Shown piece by piece: positions 7,943 through 16,575 of a stretch of DNA of 40,717 bases; within the stretch, counting starts at the first letter, position 1; every line of letters starts with the position of its first letter. The stretch is from Bacteroidaceae bacterium. Lineage in GTDB: Bacteria; Bacteroidota; Bacteroidia; Bacteroidales; Bacteroidaceae. Below the pieces are notes generated by a model. That model saw nothing but the letters and a program-made list of their open reading frames with translations, was not told the DNA's origin and searched no databases. The DNA lies in assembly GCA_024398535.1 (NCBI GenBank), contig JAKSIY010000008.1, positions 1-40,717 on the forward strand, given 5' to 3'. Made by a program: the position numbers and the translations under genes.

Positions 7943-9232
7943 ATGAACAAGTCATTATTTGCAGCAGCCCTGCTGGCATCGGCAGTATCCTGCACACCAA
8001 AGGTCTCAGGACCGGTCATTGAGAATATCGTAGCCCACACGGCAGTTGACGACTGGGGTACGGTTGTCAAGAGCATCGACGTTACCGTCAACAACAGAAA
8101 GGTTCTCAAAAAACTTCAGGCAACAGACTTTGACATTGAGAACAACGCGGCCAACACCTTTTATGATATAGAGACCGGCCAGATGGTAAAGCCATACACA
8201 GAAGACGGCATATCAATTCAGAAGAACGGCAATGTGCTGACAATTACCGCAAAGCCATTCGATGCAGAAGGAGCACGCAACGAGCGTTTCCAGAAGGAGG
8301 CATGGAAAGTCACATGCACCAACCCAGCCCTGAACTTTGGTGCTGCAGACGTGAACGAGACACAGATTGAGGTGATTGACGACTGCATCAGGGGAACTTT
8401 CACATTCGGCGGAATAACCAGAGAGTACATGCTCTACCTTCCAAAGGATGAAAACGGGAACACCATTCCCAACGTGCCGCTGTTTGTATGGCAGATTGGT
8501 GGCGGTGAATACAATCAGGACATGATGACGGTAGCTCTTGCCAACAAGTGTCTGGTATCATTGCCTCAGCATGACCAGAAGTGTGCAACACTGGTTTTTG
8601 CCCTTGCAAATCCTAACTACTCATACAGCGCATCACTTGATCCAAGTAAGATTGAACTCATTGACCGCAACAATGCACTGCAGATGGCCTTCATTGACCA
8701 GCTGATCTCAGAAGGCAAGGTTGACGGCAGCAGACTCTTCTGCGCAGGAGCATCAAGCGGAGGCGGTTGCACAATGCGTTTCATGATGCAGTTCGCAGAC
8801 CGTTTCAAGGCCGCCATTCCAGTCTGCGCCATGGACCCTATCGTCCCTATCCACATGGTAATCCGCAGCAATCCGGAATATCCAGCAGAGAAATTCACTG
8901 ACGACGTTGAGAAGGTCTGGAAAGACAAATGCGTTTACAAATGGAACGGCACTGACATGGTACTTTCTGAGATGAATATCGATGCCTTCACAAAGCTCCC
9001 TATGTATTTTGTACACGCCCAGGATGACAACACCTGCAACGTTGTATCGTCACATGTGTATTTTGACGCCCGTCAGCGTCTTGGTGCAAAGGATGACAAA
9101 ATGCAGATCTACTCAGACGACGACATGAAGAAGTTCGGCTTTGGCGGCATGCTCAGCCATTTCTCATGGTGTCGTATGCTCAACGACTACTCTGAGGGCG
9201 CTGCAATGGACTGGCTGGTGAAGCAGTTCTGA
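7943..9232 (+). CDS. Lipoprotein alpha/beta-hydrolase (esterase-like)
   Basis: A 429-residue predicted lipoprotein: hydrophobic leader with lipobox AVSC, Cys17. Residues about 20-150 form an N-terminal region of unknown type. From about 150 the protein looks like an alpha/beta-hydrolase of the PHB-depolymerase/esterase kind: REYMLYLPKDE, VPLFVWQIGGGEY (probable oxyanion region), nucleophile elbow GASSGGG with Ser271, an acid candidate in VHAQDDN (Asp361 or Asp362), and LSHFSW with His406. A full Ser-Asp-His triad is therefore plausible. It is divergent from a GH3 beta-glucosidase, so a role in removing ester groups from plant carbohydrate is a reasonable guess, but the substrate cannot be read from the sequence. 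Peptidase activity is an alternative. Confidence 0.72.
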   Translation: MNKSLFAAALLASAVSCTPKVSGPVIENIVAHTAVDDWGTVVKSIDVTVNNRKVLKKLQATDFDIENNAANTFYDIETGQMVKPYTEDGISIQKNGNVLTITAKPFDAEGARNERFQKEAWKVTCTNPALNFGAADVNETQIEVIDDCIRGTFTFGGITREYMLYLPKDENGNTIPNVPLFVWQIGGGEYNQDMMTVALANKCLVSLPQHDQKCATLVFALANPNYSYSASLDPSKIELIDRNNALQMAFIDQLISEGKVDGSRLFCAGASSGGGCTMRFMMQFADRFKAAIPVCAMDPIVPIHMVIRSNPEYPAEKFTDDVEKVWKDKCVYKWNGTDMVLSEMNIDAFTKLPMYFVHAQDDNTCNVVSSHVYFDARQRLGAKDDKMQIYSDDDMKKFGFGGMLSHFSWCRMLNDYSEGAAMDWLVKQF

Positions 9233-9282
9233 CAGACAATGCCAAAAGTGGTAAAAAACTGGTAGGGCTGGAAATTAACCAT

Positions 9283-9290
9283 TATCTTTG
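9283..9290 (+). promoter_or_regulatory. -7 box of the rsmG operon
   Basis: TATCTTTG fits TAnnTTTG, 23 bp before the rsmG start. At the expected -33 position the sequence is TGG (9260-9262) instead of TTG, so this is a partial match. Confidence 0.6.
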
Positions 9291-9313
9291 CAATAAACTG
9301 ACAAACTGAGATA

Positions 9314-9943
9314 ATGGACAGGATCAGACACTACTTCCCAGACATGACTCCAGAGCAGGACCGGCAGATGGCCGCCCTTGACGCTCTATACCGTGACTGG
9401 AATTCCAAGATAAACGTAATTTCAAGGAAGGACATTGATAATCTGTACCTTCATCATGTCCTTCATTCACTTGCCATAGCACGTGGATTCAAATTTACTG
9501 CCGGTACCAGGATCATTGACCTTGGCACCGGCGGTGGTTTTCCAGGCATTCCGCTAGCCATCATGTTTCCGGATTGCCGGTTCACCCTGGTTGACAGCAT
9601 CGGCAAGAAGGTTCGCGTGGCAGAAGACATTGCCAGGCAGATAGGTCTGACCAACGTTGTATGCCGTCACGAACGTGCTGAGGAAGAGAAAGACAGATTT
9701 GACTTCATGGTAAGCCGCGGAGTAATGCCTATGCCGGACCTCTACCAGATAACCCAACGGCTTATAGACCGCAAGAGTCAGACAAATGTCTATCCCAACG
9801 GAATCATCTGCCTTAAGGGCGGAGACCTGTCCGGTGAACTCCAGAAGTTCCGCAACATTGCAGAGGTAACCCCTATCTGTACCCTTTTCCCTGATGAGGA
9901 CTATTTCACGGAAAAGAACATTGTGTATGTCCCAGTAAGATGA
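9314..9943 (+). CDS. rsmG: 16S rRNA (guanine527-N7)-methyltransferase RsmG
   Basis: A 209-residue SAM-dependent methyltransferase that modifies G527 of 16S rRNA; loss of this modification gives low-level streptomycin resistance in other bacteria. The N-terminus contains WNSKINVISRKDIDNLYLHHVLHSL, the typical GidB/RsmG helix pair, and the SAM-binding loop IDLGTGGGFPGIPLA lies at 68-82. FMVSRGV is the conserved later motif. Length is normal. It opens a three-gene run with an MBL hydrolase (7-bp gap) and a DUF1573 protein (ATGA overlap), which implies co-transcription from the promoter at 9283. Confidence 0.95.
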   Translation: MDRIRHYFPDMTPEQDRQMAALDALYRDWNSKINVISRKDIDNLYLHHVLHSLAIARGFKFTAGTRIIDLGTGGGFPGIPLAIMFPDCRFTLVDSIGKKVRVAEDIARQIGLTNVVCRHERAEEEKDRFDFMVSRGVMPMPDLYQITQRLIDRKSQTNVYPNGIICLKGGDLSGELQKFRNIAEVTPICTLFPDEDYFTEKNIVYVPVR

Positions 9944-9950
9944 CAAGCCT

Positions 9951-10601
9951 ATGCTGAAAGTACAGGAATTTGAGTTCAACATGCTGCCGGTCAACACGTT
10001 CGTCATCTACGACGAGACTCTTGAGGCTGCAATCATTGACCCAGGCTGCTATTTTCCCGGCGAGGCTCAGCAGCTGAAGGAATTCGTTGAGACAAACAAA
10101 CTGACAGTCAAGCACATTCTCAACACTCATCTTCACTTTGACCATATCTTTGGCAACCCCGATGCAGAGGACATGTTCGGCCTGCGGGCCAAGGCCAGCA
10201 GCCGTGACAGCCAGTGGCTTCAGGAGATTGGCCAGAGAGTCGGCCGCTTTGGAATCCGTTACAACAGGACAGTCAGACCCATTATGCCGGAAAACATCAT
10301 AGATGAAGGAGACATCATAAGATTCGGCAATACAGAAATAGAGATTTTCAGCGTTCCCGGCCACTCACCCGGCAGTCTGGTATTCTACAGCCGCAAGGAC
10401 GGCATTCTGTTCAGCGGCGATGCATTGTTCCAGGGCAGCATCGGCCGTACGGATTTTGAGGATGGTGACCCGGCAGCCCTTCCAGTTGCAATAAGAGAAA
10501 AGCTGTTCACACTTCCTGACAGCACAGCAGTGTATCCGGGACACGGTCCTGCAACCACCATTGGAATGGAAAAGAGGTATAACCCATATATTCAAGCATG
10601 A
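9951..10601 (+). CDS. MBL-fold metallo-hydrolase (glyoxalase II-like)
   Basis: A 216-residue cytoplasmic metallo-beta-lactamase-fold protein. The zinc ligands are visible: THLHFDH with His60, His62, Asp64 and His65; VPGHSPGS with His138; FSGDALF with Asp157; YPGHGPAT with His198. This is the pattern of single-domain MBL hydrolases annotated as hydroxyacylglutathione hydrolase-like. The short C-terminus lacks the helical glutathione-binding domain of true glyoxalase II, so the substrate is probably another thioester or related compound. It lies second in the rsmG operon; its stop overlaps the next start as ATGA. Confidence 0.9.
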   Translation: MLKVQEFEFNMLPVNTFVIYDETLEAAIIDPGCYFPGEAQQLKEFVETNKLTVKHILNTHLHFDHIFGNPDAEDMFGLRAKASSRDSQWLQEIGQRVGRFGIRYNRTVRPIMPENIIDEGDIIRFGNTEIEIFSVPGHSPGSLVFYSRKDGILFSGDALFQGSIGRTDFEDGDPAALPVAIREKLFTLPDSTAVYPGHGPATTIGMEKRYNPYIQA

Positions 10602-11689
10602 AAAGAGCATTCACAATATTGGCCGTTACGGCAGTACTTGCAACACCTGCCCTTCAGGCACAACAGGTAAAGGAATCACCGTTTGAATTTGACAGCACTG
10701 AATTTGACTTTGGCGAGATTGAAGAGGCTGACGGCCCAGTATCACACACCTTTATCATATACAATAAGTCCAACAATCCGGCAAGCATAGAGACCGTATC
10801 AACAAGCTGCGGATGCACAACCGTGTCATACCCGACAGAGCCAATAATTCCCGGCAAGACCGCAGAACTGACGGTAACCTTTGATCCCGCACGTACCCAG
10901 GGCAAGGTTTTCCGTGACATTGAGGTATTCTCACAGGCCGGAAGGAGCTTTGACAGACTGGTTCTCTCTGCCACAGTGAATCCCACCCCGCTCGGAATAG
11001 AACAGCTTTACCCTCTTCTGCTGACAGAAGGTCTTGAACTGCGCACAGCGCTCAGCCATGTCAGGTTTGGATATGTCGGCCAGGGAAAGGCTGAATCAAA
11101 GAGTCTTGTCCTGATAAACAACGGCAAGGAAACCATCAAGCTCAAGGCTCAGGTAAGAGGAAGCGGCCTTCTGTCCGTGGAGTGTCCACGCCAGCTGCGC
11201 GGCGGACAGTCTGAAGGCATCATATTCACCTACAATCCATCAAAGGACAAACCCGTTTACGGAACAGTCACAGACACAGTCACAATTCTGGCTGACGGAA
11301 AGCCATGTCAGCTTGAATACTGCACCACAGCTATCCTGACCGATGATTTCACACAGATTACAGACAACTCTCCAAAACCGGCATTGTCTGTTGATCCATC
11401 CTACAAGGATTTTGGAACAAATTCTCCTAAAAAGATCCTTAAAACCACAGTAACCATTGAAAATCAGGGAAATGCAGACCTAATCATCCGGGCAGTAGAA
11501 GTCTCTTCTGAAACAGTGACAGACCTTGAGGCCGGCACGGTAATAAAGCCTAATGGAAAGAAGACAGCAACTGTTGCAGTTACGACATCGGCTGTCTCAG
11601 GCGAGCTTACAACAGGAAGCATCGATCTGATAACCAATGATCCAATACGCCCAAGAAGGGAACTGCGCTTCAGATCAAGGGCAAAATAA
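10598..11689 (+). CDS. DUF1573 domain-containing exported protein
   Basis: A 363-residue protein with a signal peptide (residues 1 to about 21, ending LQAQ). Residues 30-100 are a DUF1573 domain: FDFGEIEEADGPVSHTFIIYN, then the hallmark TSCGCTT with Cys71 and Cys73, then IPGKTAELTVTFDP. A second Ig-like region with the same layout (VDPSYKDFGT through EVSSE) occupies about 260-362 but lacks the CGC motif. Such proteins are common in Bacteroidetes and are thought to be periplasmic Ig-like (ASH/MSP-like) proteins of unknown role. It is third in the rsmG operon and ends 9 bp from the convergent esterase-like gene. Confidence 0.85.
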   Translation: MKRAFTILAVTAVLATPALQAQQVKESPFEFDSTEFDFGEIEEADGPVSHTFIIYNKSNNPASIETVSTSCGCTTVSYPTEPIIPGKTAELTVTFDPARTQGKVFRDIEVFSQAGRSFDRLVLSATVNPTPLGIEQLYPLLLTEGLELRTALSHVRFGYVGQGKAESKSLVLINNGKETIKLKAQVRGSGLLSVECPRQLRGGQSEGIIFTYNPSKDKPVYGTVTDTVTILADGKPCQLEYCTTAILTDDFTQITDNSPKPALSVDPSYKDFGTNSPKKILKTTVTIENQGNADLIIRAVEVSSETVTDLEAGTVIKPNGKKTATVAVTTSAVSGELTTGSIDLITNDPIRPRRELRFRSRAK

Positions 11690-11698
11690 AGAGAATGG

Positions 11699-12436
11699 TT
11701 ACTGCTCCTCAACTCCGAAACGGTCTGTGAGGAGTCTGATGAACTCCTGTCTCCACACCAGGGTGCTTGGCACGGTTTCAAGTACCTTGGTCTTTACCGA
11801 TGCACCTCTTTTCTTAAGAGCATTCACCATTGAAGGGAAATAATCAAACGAAACCTTAAGCTCGTCCTTGTTGACCCAGACAATCTTGTATGAGGTTGGA
11901 CTATCAAGTGCAAGGAATGAAGAAACATCTGTTTTCAACGGAGAAAAACACCAATACTCACTGAACAGTCCAGGCCTGTCGAAACTCATCTTCATGCCTG
12001 CATCGGCACTCTGGCTGATACCAAAGAACAGATTGTCTGCCCTATCGGTTGAAACGGAATACTTAGACTGTACAAACGGTATGAATTCATCAGCAAAATA
12101 GTCTATGTTGAACGATTCGTTAGACGATGCAGACACTCCTTTGGAATTATATGTACATGCAACAACCACTGGTCTGATTATCCCGTGAATGGTCAGAGAG
12201 TCAAGAATGTGACAGTAATCACCCGATATGAATGAGACGGCATCACCGACATAAACCACCGGATAAGTCTCTTTCTTGCTGTAACCATCAGGAAGATACA
12301 CACTGATTGTCCTGGAATCGGAGGTAATCCGGCTCTCTATTCTTGACTCCACCAACTGTGAACCGGAGTCCTTACATGATACAGTTGCCAGAATGGCAAA
12401 CAAGAAAAATGATGTCTTTAGAATTGAATTATTCAT
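11699..12436 (-). CDS. Esterase-D-like lipoprotein, probably catalytically degenerate
   Basis: A 245-residue predicted lipoprotein (hydrophobic leader, then ATVSC, Cys21). It has the layout of the putative esterase (Fes/esterase D) family: TISVYLPDGYSKKETYPVVYVGD near 43-65 and the nucleophile elbow FFGISQSADAG with Ser141. The elbow is GISQS rather than the usual GxSxG/A. Near the end, where active members have GGHxWxxWR, this protein has VPSTLVWR (222-229), so Pro223 replaces the catalytic His. It may be an inactive or repurposed homologue. There is no frameshift or internal stop. It is convergent with the DUF1573 gene and divergent from the large outer-membrane protein gene. Confidence 0.65.
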   Translation of the reverse strand: MNNSILKTSFFLFAILATVSCKDSGSQLVESRIESRITSDSRTISVYLPDGYSKKETYPVVYVGDAVSFISGDYCHILDSLTIHGIIRPVVVACTYNSKGVSASSNESFNIDYFADEFIPFVQSKYSVSTDRADNLFFGISQSADAGMKMSFDRPGLFSEYWCFSPLKTDVSSFLALDSPTSYKIVWVNKDELKVSFDYFPSMVNALKKRGASVKTKVLETVPSTLVWRQEFIRLLTDRFGVEEQ

Positions 12437-12456
12437 AGATTCGTAAATTGAGCCTA

Positions 12457-12464
12457 CAAAAGTA
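12457..12464 (-). promoter_or_regulatory. -7 box of the degenerate esterase gene
   Basis: Read on the minus strand this is TACTTTTG, a match to TAnnTTTG, 20 bp upstream of the start at 12436. No well-spaced TTG was found. Confidence 0.55.
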
Positions 12465-12485
12465 ATTGTTTATTTAATTTATAAA

Positions 12486-12507
12486 TGTTATTTCAATTTA
12501 AATAACA
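12486..12507. promoter_or_regulatory. AT-rich inverted repeat, possible operator
   Basis: TGTTATTT (12486-12493) and AAATAACA (12500-12507) form an 8-bp perfect dyad with a 6-bp centre. It lies between the two divergent -7 boxes, a position suited to a regulator binding site. No regulator is identified. Confidence 0.4.
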
Positions 12508-12539
12508 CCAACCATCGGTAGAAATGAGACAATTCTCCG

Positions 12540-12547
12540 TATCTTTG
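12540..12547 (+). promoter_or_regulatory. -7 box upstream of the Gly/Met-tailed outer-membrane protein
   Basis: TATCTTTG fits TAnnTTTG. It is 149 bp before the start at 12697, so the mRNA would have a long leader containing a weak AAAGGA...TCCTTT hairpin (about 12569-12587) and the repeat GACAAGACAAG (12655-12665). No proper -33 TTG is seen. Confidence 0.5.
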
Positions 12548-12696
12548 CATGTTGGAATGTCTCGTACAAAAGGAGAATGTTTTCCTTTAAGTGTTAAATT
12601 CTTATAAATGATTTAACCTTGACAGTTGTATTATATAATAATAGTGTCGCGTAAGACAAGACAAGAGAAACAAATAAACAAAATACACAAAACAAG

Positions 12697-15600
12697 ATGA
12701 GAAGAATTACAATTCTTATTTCTGCACTTGTAATCTCAAGCGTATCAGCCTTTGCCCAGAGAGGTTCTCAGGAGGTAAAGGGTTCGCTTTATGACTTCAA
12801 CAGTGCAGAGCCGCTTTATCCGGCTGCAGTACAGATTTTTGCACTGCCTGACACAACCTACATCAATGGTACTTCCACAGAAGAGGACGGTTCATTCGTA
12901 GTTTCAGGCGTTGCAGCAGGTCAGTATGTTCTCCGTGCAAGCTTCATGGGCTACGAGAACACAGAGAAGACATTCACAGTAAGAGCTGGTCAGAAGACAA
13001 CTGACCTGGGTCGTCTCACAATGAAGGCCGATGCAATTGCCCTGAAGGCTGTAGATGTTACTGCTCAGGTTGCAAAGGTGCAGATGGTAAATGATACCGT
13101 CATGTTCAACGGTGCTGCCTACAAGCTTCCTGAAGGATCAACCGTAGAGGACCTTGTACGTAAACTTCCTGGTGTTCAGATCAACTCGTCAGGTGGTATT
13201 ACCGTTAACGGAAAGACCGTATCAAGAATCCTGGTAAACGGTAAGGAGTTCTTCAACGGTGACAACAGCGTTGCACTCAACAACCTTACAGCAGACATGG
13301 TTGACCGTATCAAGGCTTATGACAAGCAGAGTGATCTGGCCCGTATGACCGGTATCGATGACGGTAATGAGGAGACAGTACTTGACCTTACCGTAAAGCG
13401 CAACATGATGCATGGTTGGGTTGGCCAGGTAGGCGCAGGCTATGGCCGTCCAATGCAGGAGACCATCTATGACATTGACAACCTCTATAATACAAATATC
13501 ACACTGAACAAGTTCGCTGATGACAGAAACTTCACAGTCACAGGCCAGATTGGTAATGCACGTGGCGGTGGTGTCGGTGGCTTTGGCGGTGGCCGTGGCA
13601 TGGGCGGCGGCGGTGGCGTCGGTACCTCTACAAACGGTAACATCGGTGTCAACTTTGCACGCAACATCGGTAAGGAGGTTTCAAACGACTCATACGAGCA
13701 TGAGATTGGTGGTTCTATCCGCTACTCATACGGTTCTTCTGAGTCACAGTCAAAGAGCAACTCTGAGAACTTCTATACAGGTGGCACAACTACCTTCGGT
13801 AACACAGAGGGTATGAACGGTAGCCACAACCAGAGCGTAAACGGTCAGCTCAGATATGAGAGAAACTTCAACGAAATGACAAGTTTCGTATTCACTCCAA
13901 GCATCTCTTATTCATGGTCTGACAACTGGAGCAAGAACCAGAACGCAACATTTACAAGAGACCCATACGAGTTCGCCTCAAACCCACTAGATGCAAGCAC
14001 AGCATTTGACTCAGGTGACCCACTTGTAAACTTCCTGGATTCTCTGAACGATGCAATGCGTAACAGCCAGAACAGTATTTCAAAGGGCGAGAGCACATCA
14101 ATCCAGACAAGCGGTAACTTCCAGTTCGTACACAAGCTGAACAATCAGGGTAGAAACGTTTCTGCTAGAATCAATTATTCTTATTCTGACGGCAACAGCA
14201 AGAGCTACTCAAGAAACGACCAGACCGCAAATCACATTGCAACAACTCTCAACAGATACAGTGAGACTCCTAACTCATCTATCAATCTGAGTTCACAGGT
14301 TTCATATACAGAGCCTATCGCAAGAGCAACTTACCTTTCTGTAACTTACGAATTCTCATACAGAAGATCTGACAGCGACCGTGCTACCTATGATCTTGGT
14401 CAGGCCTACGCTTCACCTTGGGGTACTCCATGGGACACTCCAGAATGGGTTCTTGAGGACAATTATGAATTGTACAAGAGTAATACTCTGAGCCGTCTTT
14501 CACAGTACGACAATATGGACCACACCATACAGGCACAGGTTCGTAGAACTACTGACAACTACAACATGACCGCAGGTTTTGCCCTTCTGCCACAGTACTC
14601 TGCAATGATTGAGGATTACATGGGTACTCACACAGATATGGACCGTTGGGTATTCAACTGGACTCCTACCCTGAACTTCCGCTACCGCTGGACTCGTCAG
14701 GAGCAGATGGAAATGAGCTACCGTGGTCGTTCAAGCCAGCCTTCAATGCAGCAGCTTTCTGGTGTAAGAGATAACAGTAACCCACTGGCAATCTCTTCTG
14801 GTAACCCAGACCTGAAGCCTACATTCAGCAACACCTTCAATGCAAGCTACCGTAAGTACAACCCTGTTACACTTGGTAGCATCCAGGTTGGAGCAGGCTT
14901 CAACAATACTCTCAGAACAATCCAGAACAAGACAACACTTGATGCCCTGACATTCGGTACTGAGACAATGCCTGTCAACATGGAAGGCTTCTGGGCAAAC
15001 TGGAGCACAAACGGTAACCTGAACCTTGAAAGAGCATTCGGAGAGTTCCAGCGTGTAAACATCGGTGCAAACACTCAGGTAAGCTTCAGCCACAGTGAGG
15101 GTTGGGCATCAATCGCCGGCCAGGACGCACAGCTCCGTACCTCTCTTACAACAAGCGTATCACCTCGTCTGAGCGCTGAGTACCGTGGTGACTGGTTTGA
15201 GATTGACCTTCAGGGTAACCTCAGATACAACCACTCAACCAATGACCTTCAGCCAGACCGCAACATGGATACATACGACTTCAACTATGGTCCTAGCCTG
15301 ATGGTAATGATTCCTTGGCACAACGCAAGAATCACAACAGATGGTCAGATGGTAAGCCGTAGAGGTTATTCAGGTGACATGAACACCGATGAGTTCCTTT
15401 GGAACGCTCAGTTCCAGTTCTCATTCCTGAAGCAGAACAAGGGTACCCTTTCACTCTCTGTATATGATATCCTGCAGCAGAGAAGTACTGTTACACGTAG
15501 CATGAGTCCAACCTCAAGACGTGATACATACAACAACAACATCAACAGCTACTTCATGCTTTCATTCTCTTACAGAATCCAGGCAATCGGTGACAGAGAC

Positions 15601-15723
15601 ACCCGTCAGAACATGCGTAACATGGGTCGTTCAATGATGGGCGGCGGCATGGGCGGCTTCGGTGGCGGTATGCCAATGGGCGGCGGCTTCGGCGGCGGCA
15701 TGGGTGGTGGAATGAGATTCTGA
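12697..15723 (+). CDS. Outer-membrane beta-barrel protein with Gly/Met-rich tail
   Basis: A 1008-residue protein with a signal peptide (residues 1-20, ending SAFA before QRG). Residues 25-115 are a carboxypeptidase-regulatory-like domain (GSLYDFNSAEPLYPAAVQIF...EEDGSFVVSGVAAGQYVLR). Residues about 135-235 resemble a TonB plug (LVRKLPGVQIN, ILVNGKEFFNGDNSVALNNL, VDRIKAYD), and the rest is an aromatic-rich barrel of the outer-membrane beta-barrel 3 type. It has no RagB/SusD partner, which fits this family. Two low-complexity glycine tracts stand out: residues about 289-309, probably a surface loop or early barrel segment, and the last 31 residues (978-1008) after the final strand, with seven Met among Gly and Phe. 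Possibly uptake or export of a small ligand; the substrate is unknown. Confidence 0.85.
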   Translation: MRRITILISALVISSVSAFAQRGSQEVKGSLYDFNSAEPLYPAAVQIFALPDTTYINGTSTEEDGSFVVSGVAAGQYVLRASFMGYENTEKTFTVRAGQKTTDLGRLTMKADAIALKAVDVTAQVAKVQMVNDTVMFNGAAYKLPEGSTVEDLVRKLPGVQINSSGGITVNGKTVSRILVNGKEFFNGDNSVALNNLTADMVDRIKAYDKQSDLARMTGIDDGNEETVLDLTVKRNMMHGWVGQVGAGYGRPMQETIYDIDNLYNTNITLNKFADDRNFTVTGQIGNARGGGVGGFGGGRGMGGGGGVGTSTNGNIGVNFARNIGKEVSNDSYEHEIGGSIRYSYGSSESQSKSNSENFYTGGTTTFGNTEGMNGSHNQSVNGQLRYERNFNEMTSFVFTPSISYSWSDNWSKNQNATFTRDPYEFASNPLDASTAFDSGDPLVNFLDSLNDAMRNSQNSISKGESTSIQTSGNFQFVHKLNNQGRNVSARINYSYSDGNSKSYSRNDQTANHIATTLNRYSETPNSSINLSSQVSYTEPIARATYLSVTYEFSYRRSDSDRATYDLGQAYASPWGTPWDTPEWVLEDNYELYKSNTLSRLSQYDNMDHTIQAQVRRTTDNYNMTAGFALLPQYSAMIEDYMGTHTDMDRWVFNWTPTLNFRYRWTRQEQMEMSYRGRSSQPSMQQLSGVRDNSNPLAISSGNPDLKPTFSNTFNASYRKYNPVTLGSIQVGAGFNNTLRTIQNKTTLDALTFGTETMPVNMEGFWANWSTNGNLNLERAFGEFQRVNIGANTQVSFSHSEGWASIAGQDAQLRTSLTTSVSPRLSAEYRGDWFEIDLQGNLRYNHSTNDLQPDRNMDTYDFNYGPSLMVMIPWHNARITTDGQMVSRRGYSGDMNTDEFLWNAQFQFSFLKQNKGTLSLSVYDILQQRSTVTRSMSPTSRRDTYNNNINSYFMLSFSYRIQAIGDRDTRQNMRNMGRSMMGGGMGGFGGGMPMGGGFGGGMGGGMRF

Positions 15724-15746
15724 TCCAACCCTTTAATAAAGTTAAG

Positions 15747-15781
15747 GCCAGCATGATTCTATGTCATGCTGGCTTTTTTTT
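15747..15781 (+). terminator. Intrinsic terminator of the outer-membrane protein gene
   Basis: GCCAGCATGA (15747-15756) pairs perfectly with TCATGCTGGC (15764-15773), followed by eight T residues. Strong rho-independent terminator. Confidence 0.9.
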
Positions 15782-15815
15782 GTTTCTTTGCAGGCACAAA
15801 TAATCCGTGAAGAAT

Positions 15816-16541
15816 ATGAGTGCAGAAAAAAGACACTACGAATATGAGGTACGTCCTGAACATCTGGACCTGACAAGACGCGTAACTATAAAGTCTATCT
15901 TTGACATCCTTCTTGACACAGCCTGCAAGGATGCAGACCTGAATGGATTCGGTTCACGTGACATGGCCAAATTCAACCTGACATGGGTTCTCATCAGAAT
16001 GAGAATAGATATTGTAAGACAGCCGTCAGAGGATGACACACTTACCGTAAATACTTGGGTAAATGACATAACAAAACTCTCGTCCACCAGAAATTTTCAG
16101 GTTTATGACCAGAATGGAAACCTTGCTGCAGTAGCAACATCGCTGTGGACCGTAATTGACCTGACTTCTCGCAGAATGGCACCTATTTCAATGGTTACTG
16201 CATATTCAGACGTGGCACAGCCTCAGTTCGGACAGGTCACAGAGCAACCGGCCAGGCTCAAGGCTCCAGAGGCAGCCCATACATACAGCCACACCGTATG
16301 TTACAGTGACGTTGATATAAACAGGCATGCACACTCGTCAAACTATCTGCTCTGGGTTGTTGACACACTGCCTATTGAAGACCTTGTCTCAGACAGAAGC
16401 ATCAGTGTGGAATTCAACTTCCTTCAAGAGGTTCTTCTGGCTCAGGAAGTCCAGATTATCAGGAATGACTCAAACCCATACCTCTTTGAACTGACCTCAG
16501 AAGGTACTCCTGTCTGCAGGATTCAGATTGAATGGAAATAA
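15816..16541 (+). CDS. Acyl-ACP thioesterase
   Basis: A 241-residue cytoplasmic thioesterase that releases fatty acids from acyl carrier protein. It shows two hotdog-type halves: an N-terminal half with EYEVRPEHLDLTRRVTIKSIFDILLDTA and WVLIRMRIDIVRQP, and a C-terminal half with YSDVDINRHAHSSNYLLWVVD near 169-189, the DxNxHxxxxxY pattern that carries the Asn/His catalytic residues in plant FatA/FatB and bacterial homologues. An in-frame GTG at 15807 would add three residues; the ATG at 15816 is preferred. No clear promoter lies in the 34 bp after the upstream terminator (only TTTCTTTG at 15783-15790), so it may have a weak promoter or rely on read-through. Confidence 0.87.
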   Translation: MSAEKRHYEYEVRPEHLDLTRRVTIKSIFDILLDTACKDADLNGFGSRDMAKFNLTWVLIRMRIDIVRQPSEDDTLTVNTWVNDITKLSSTRNFQVYDQNGNLAAVATSLWTVIDLTSRRMAPISMVTAYSDVAQPQFGQVTEQPARLKAPEAAHTYSHTVCYSDVDINRHAHSSNYLLWVVDTLPIEDLVSDRSISVEFNFLQEVLLAQEVQIIRNDSNPYLFELTSEGTPVCRIQIEWK

Positions 16542-16543
16542 AG

Positions 16544-16568
16544 AAAGAGAGCCAAACGGCTCTCTTTT
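16544..16568. terminator. Bidirectional terminator
   Basis: AAAGAGAGCC (16544-16553) pairs with GGCTCTCTTT (16558-16567) around AAAC. It separates the convergent acyl-ACP thioesterase gene and the end of the ATP synthase/nucleoid protein transcript. Confidence 0.8.
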
Positions 16569-16575
16569 CTTATTA

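Noticed and set aside
12619..12639. E. coli-like promoter TTGACA followed by TATAAT near the outer-membrane protein gene
   Set aside because: The two elements are only 9 bp apart, and Bacteroidetes primary sigma factors use TTG/TAnnTTTG; the match is probably due to AT-rich sequence.
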